Assembly: GCA_012728775.1 (NCBI GenBank)
Contig: JAAYEN010000337.1
Coordinates: forward strand, 1-6,760
Source: Tissierellia bacterium
GTDB lineage: Bacteria > Bacillota_A > Clostridia > Tissierellales > Peptoniphilaceae
Direction of reading: 5' to 3'
DNA: 6,760 nucleotides
Position numbers and translations under genes: made by a program. Positions 5,092 through 6,760 of this stretch are shown piece after piece. The notes beneath the pieces were generated by a model that was not told the origin of the DNA, did not search any database, and saw only the letters and a list, made by a program, of their open reading frames with translations. Numbering within the stretch: the stretch's first letter is position 1; every line of letters begins with the position of its first letter.

Positions 5092-6654
5092 ATGAATAGA
5101 GTAGATAAATTAACTAGGTCAGCAACGGCTCTTATTGTCTTTGCGTTGATTGGGAAAGTGATGGGATTTGCTAGGGAATCTTTAATAGCCAGCTATTTTG
5201 GTGCAGGAGTAGAAACAGATGCTTTTAATGCTGCTTTAAGATCCACAAATCTATTGACAGCGGTAGTATCAAATGCAATCGCAAATACCTTTATCCCAAT
5301 GCTTTCGAAAGTTAAAAAAGAAGAGGGAGAGGAAAGCATTAAATATCATACTAATAATATGTTATTTTTAAGTATTATTATTGGTTTGATTATGGCTGTT
5401 CTTGGGGTTTTGATTTCTCCTATAATTGTAAATATCGTAGGGGGAGGTTTCAATGACGAAACCTATAATCTAACTTTGCAACTTACTAAACTAGGCATGC
5501 CAGTAATAATTTTCGCTGCAATTGTAGGAGTTATGACAGGATTTTTACAAAGCAAAGGTCATTTTGGTGCAACTGGTGCAATTCCAATTCCTTTGAATTT
5601 AGTTTATATAATATATTTATTGTTTTTATCTAGAAGATTTGGAATTTACGGTTTGACCATAGCATCTGTCCTAGGAATTGTGGCTCAAGCTATATTTTTA
5701 TATCCTGAAACCAAAAAGGCGGGACATAAGTATTTTCCTGTTATAGATATTAAGGACAAATACGTAAGACATGCATTGGAGTTGTCCATACCCGTTTTAT
5801 TAAGCGTTGCTATAAATGACGTAAATATTGTGGTAAACACTAGGTTTGCATCGTCTTTAGCTACGGGTACTGTTTCGTGGTTGAATAATGCAAATAAACT
5901 TAATATTTTAGTTTTAGGGATATTTGTCTCTGCTATTACTGCTGTGGCGTTTCCGATATTATCTAAGAATTTTTCTGAAGGGGATATGGTTTCTGGTAGA
6001 AAGAGTATGGCTGCTGGAACTAGGTTAATTTTACTTATTACAATTCCTGCCATGGTGGGACTAATTGTTCTAGCTCAACCCATTGTAGAAATAGCTTTTA
6101 TGAGAAATAAGTTTACTCAATTTGATGCAGATATGACTGCCCAAGCTTTGGTATTTTATGCGCCTGCTTTAAGTGCCTTGAGTTTAAATATATTATTAAA
6201 TAGGGTGTATTATTCCCTTCAAGACACTAAAACTCCATTGATAATTAGTGGAGTATCTGTGCTTTTAAATGTGGTATTTAATTATTTCTTAGTTAGAATA
6301 TTTGGCCATAGAGGACTTGCTTTAGGTCTTTCTATTGCGACAAATCTTTCGGTATTAACTTCTTTTATAATACTTAGGAGAAAATTGGGACATTTTTACG
6401 GATTTAGCTATTTACGTGCAATAATAAAAAACATGTTTGCAGCGATAATTATGGGATTTATAGCTTATTATTCGTATTTTGGATTAATTAGTTTGGTTCC
6501 GAGTATGGAAGTGGGTACTATGAGAAAACTTATAGTATTGTTATTTGCAGTATTTAACTCAGTTTTAACTTATGGAGTCATTTCATATATTCTAGGAGTT
6601 GGAGAAGTAAAAATGCTTGTTGATATGATAAAGGGGAAATTGAAAAAGAACTGA
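5092..6654 (+). CDS. murJ: Lipid II flippase MurJ (MOP/MviN family)
   Basis: A 520-residue polytopic membrane protein, close to the length of E. coli MurJ (511), with about 14 hydrophobic segments. It moves lipid II across the cytoplasmic membrane for peptidoglycan synthesis. The N-terminal signature is clear: GKVMGFARESLIASYFGAGVETDAFNAA (21-48), with R28 and D43 matching E. coli R24 and D39 by eye. Further family features are GFLQSKGHFG (150-159), ASSLATGTVSWLNNANKL (253-270) and RVYYSLQDTKTPL (371-383). Lysines (K22, K269) stand where E. coli has R18 and R270, and T56 falls at R52, a looser fit to the proteobacterial pattern. A paralogue in the same MOP family with another lipid-linked substrate is possible. 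The ATG at 5092 follows AGGAGA (5082-5087). The CHR-transporter gene begins 11 bp after the stop, so the two probably share a transcript. Confidence 0.9.
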   Translation: MNRVDKLTRSATALIVFALIGKVMGFARESLIASYFGAGVETDAFNAALRSTNLLTAVVSNAIANTFIPMLSKVKKEEGEESIKYHTNNMLFLSIIIGLIMAVLGVLISPIIVNIVGGGFNDETYNLTLQLTKLGMPVIIFAAIVGVMTGFLQSKGHFGATGAIPIPLNLVYIIYLLFLSRRFGIYGLTIASVLGIVAQAIFLYPETKKAGHKYFPVIDIKDKYVRHALELSIPVLLSVAINDVNIVVNTRFASSLATGTVSWLNNANKLNILVLGIFVSAITAVAFPILSKNFSEGDMVSGRKSMAAGTRLILLITIPAMVGLIVLAQPIVEIAFMRNKFTQFDADMTAQALVFYAPALSALSLNILLNRVYYSLQDTKTPLIISGVSVLLNVVFNYFLVRIFGHRGLALGLSIATNLSVLTSFIILRRKLGHFYGFSYLRAIIKNMFAAIIMGFIAYYSYFGLISLVPSMEVGTMRKLIVLLFAVFNSVLTYGVISYILGVGEVKMLVDMIKGKLKKN

Positions 6655-6665
6655 TAGGTGAAAAA

Positions 6666-6760
6666 ATGGGAGAAAATGTTAACAAGAAAATTTCTTTGTT
6701 AGAACTATTTCTAACCTTCTTTAGAATTAATGCTATAACTTTTGGCGGTGGCTATACGAT
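6666..6760 (+). CDS. CHR-family (chromate-type) transporter, N-terminus only
   Basis: The first 31 codons are present before the window ends: a short polar start, then LLELFLTFFRINAITFGGGYT. The LFxxFFxI...TFGGGY pattern is the hallmark of the first membrane segment of ChrA/CHR proteins. In Firmicutes these are often half-size proteins encoded as adjacent pairs, so a second CHR gene could follow outside the window. The family is named for chromate export, but many members have no proven chromate role. AGGTGA (6656-6661) precedes the ATG at 6666. The 11-bp gap after murJ points to co-transcription. Confidence 0.82.
   Translation, partial: MGENVNKKISLLELFLTFFRINAITFGGGYT

Noticed and set aside
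5685..6053. Minus-strand open frame of 122 codons inside murJ
   Set aside because: It is antisense to a strongly supported membrane protein gene and has no recognisable domain.

Overview
The window is AT-rich, with strong AGGAGG-type Shine-Dalgarno sites, sigma-A-like promoters and U-tailed terminators. Its proteins include a two-domain copper-amine-oxidase-N1/PepSY surface protein, a DUF815 ATPase and a CHR-family transporter. Together these suggest a low-GC Gram-positive anaerobe of the Clostridia/Tissierellia type, perhaps a Peptoniphilus or Anaerococcus relative. The genus is a guess from protein flavour, not a sequence match.

Layout, left to right. Bases 2-421 (+) hold the C-terminal ATP-binding part of a sensor histidine kinase. 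It is followed by a membrane-anchored M15-family cell-wall peptidase (493-1032, +). The gap 1033-1298 is the most structured non-coding part of the window. A 29-bp hairpin sequence occurs twice (1034-1062 and 1176-1204), and only the second copy carries the T-tract of a terminator. Between the copies lies a palindromic element of about 104 bp (1068-1171). A promoter with an operator-like palindrome then leads into a secreted copper-amine-oxidase-N1/PepSY protein (1299-2243, +). This gene converges on a minus-strand DUF815 ATPase (2424-3725), with a terminator for each strand in between (2274-2310 and 2348-2387). A second, one-armed copy of the palindromic element (3750-3818, opposite orientation) lies in the DUF815 leader, just after a minus-strand fold-type III PLP enzyme of the D-threonine aldolase/D-serine dehydratase family (3849-4955). 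A divergent promoter region (4956-5091) then drives the lipid II flippase MurJ (5092-6654, +). MurJ is followed after 11 bp by the start of a CHR-family (chromate-type) transporter that runs off the window.

Several genes concern the cell envelope: the sensor kinase, peptidoglycan peptidase, surface protein and MurJ. The order does not look like a single dedicated pathway, and most genes look like ordinary chromosomal content. The item most worth following up is the palindromic repeat family. It has two copies in opposite orientations, a compensatory base-pair change in a small side hairpin, and a duplicated terminator hairpin flanking one copy. Two start codons were placed downstream of the longest open frame (1299 rather than 1242, and 4955 rather than 4967) because Shine-Dalgarno sites and, in one case, a signal peptide support the internal ATG.
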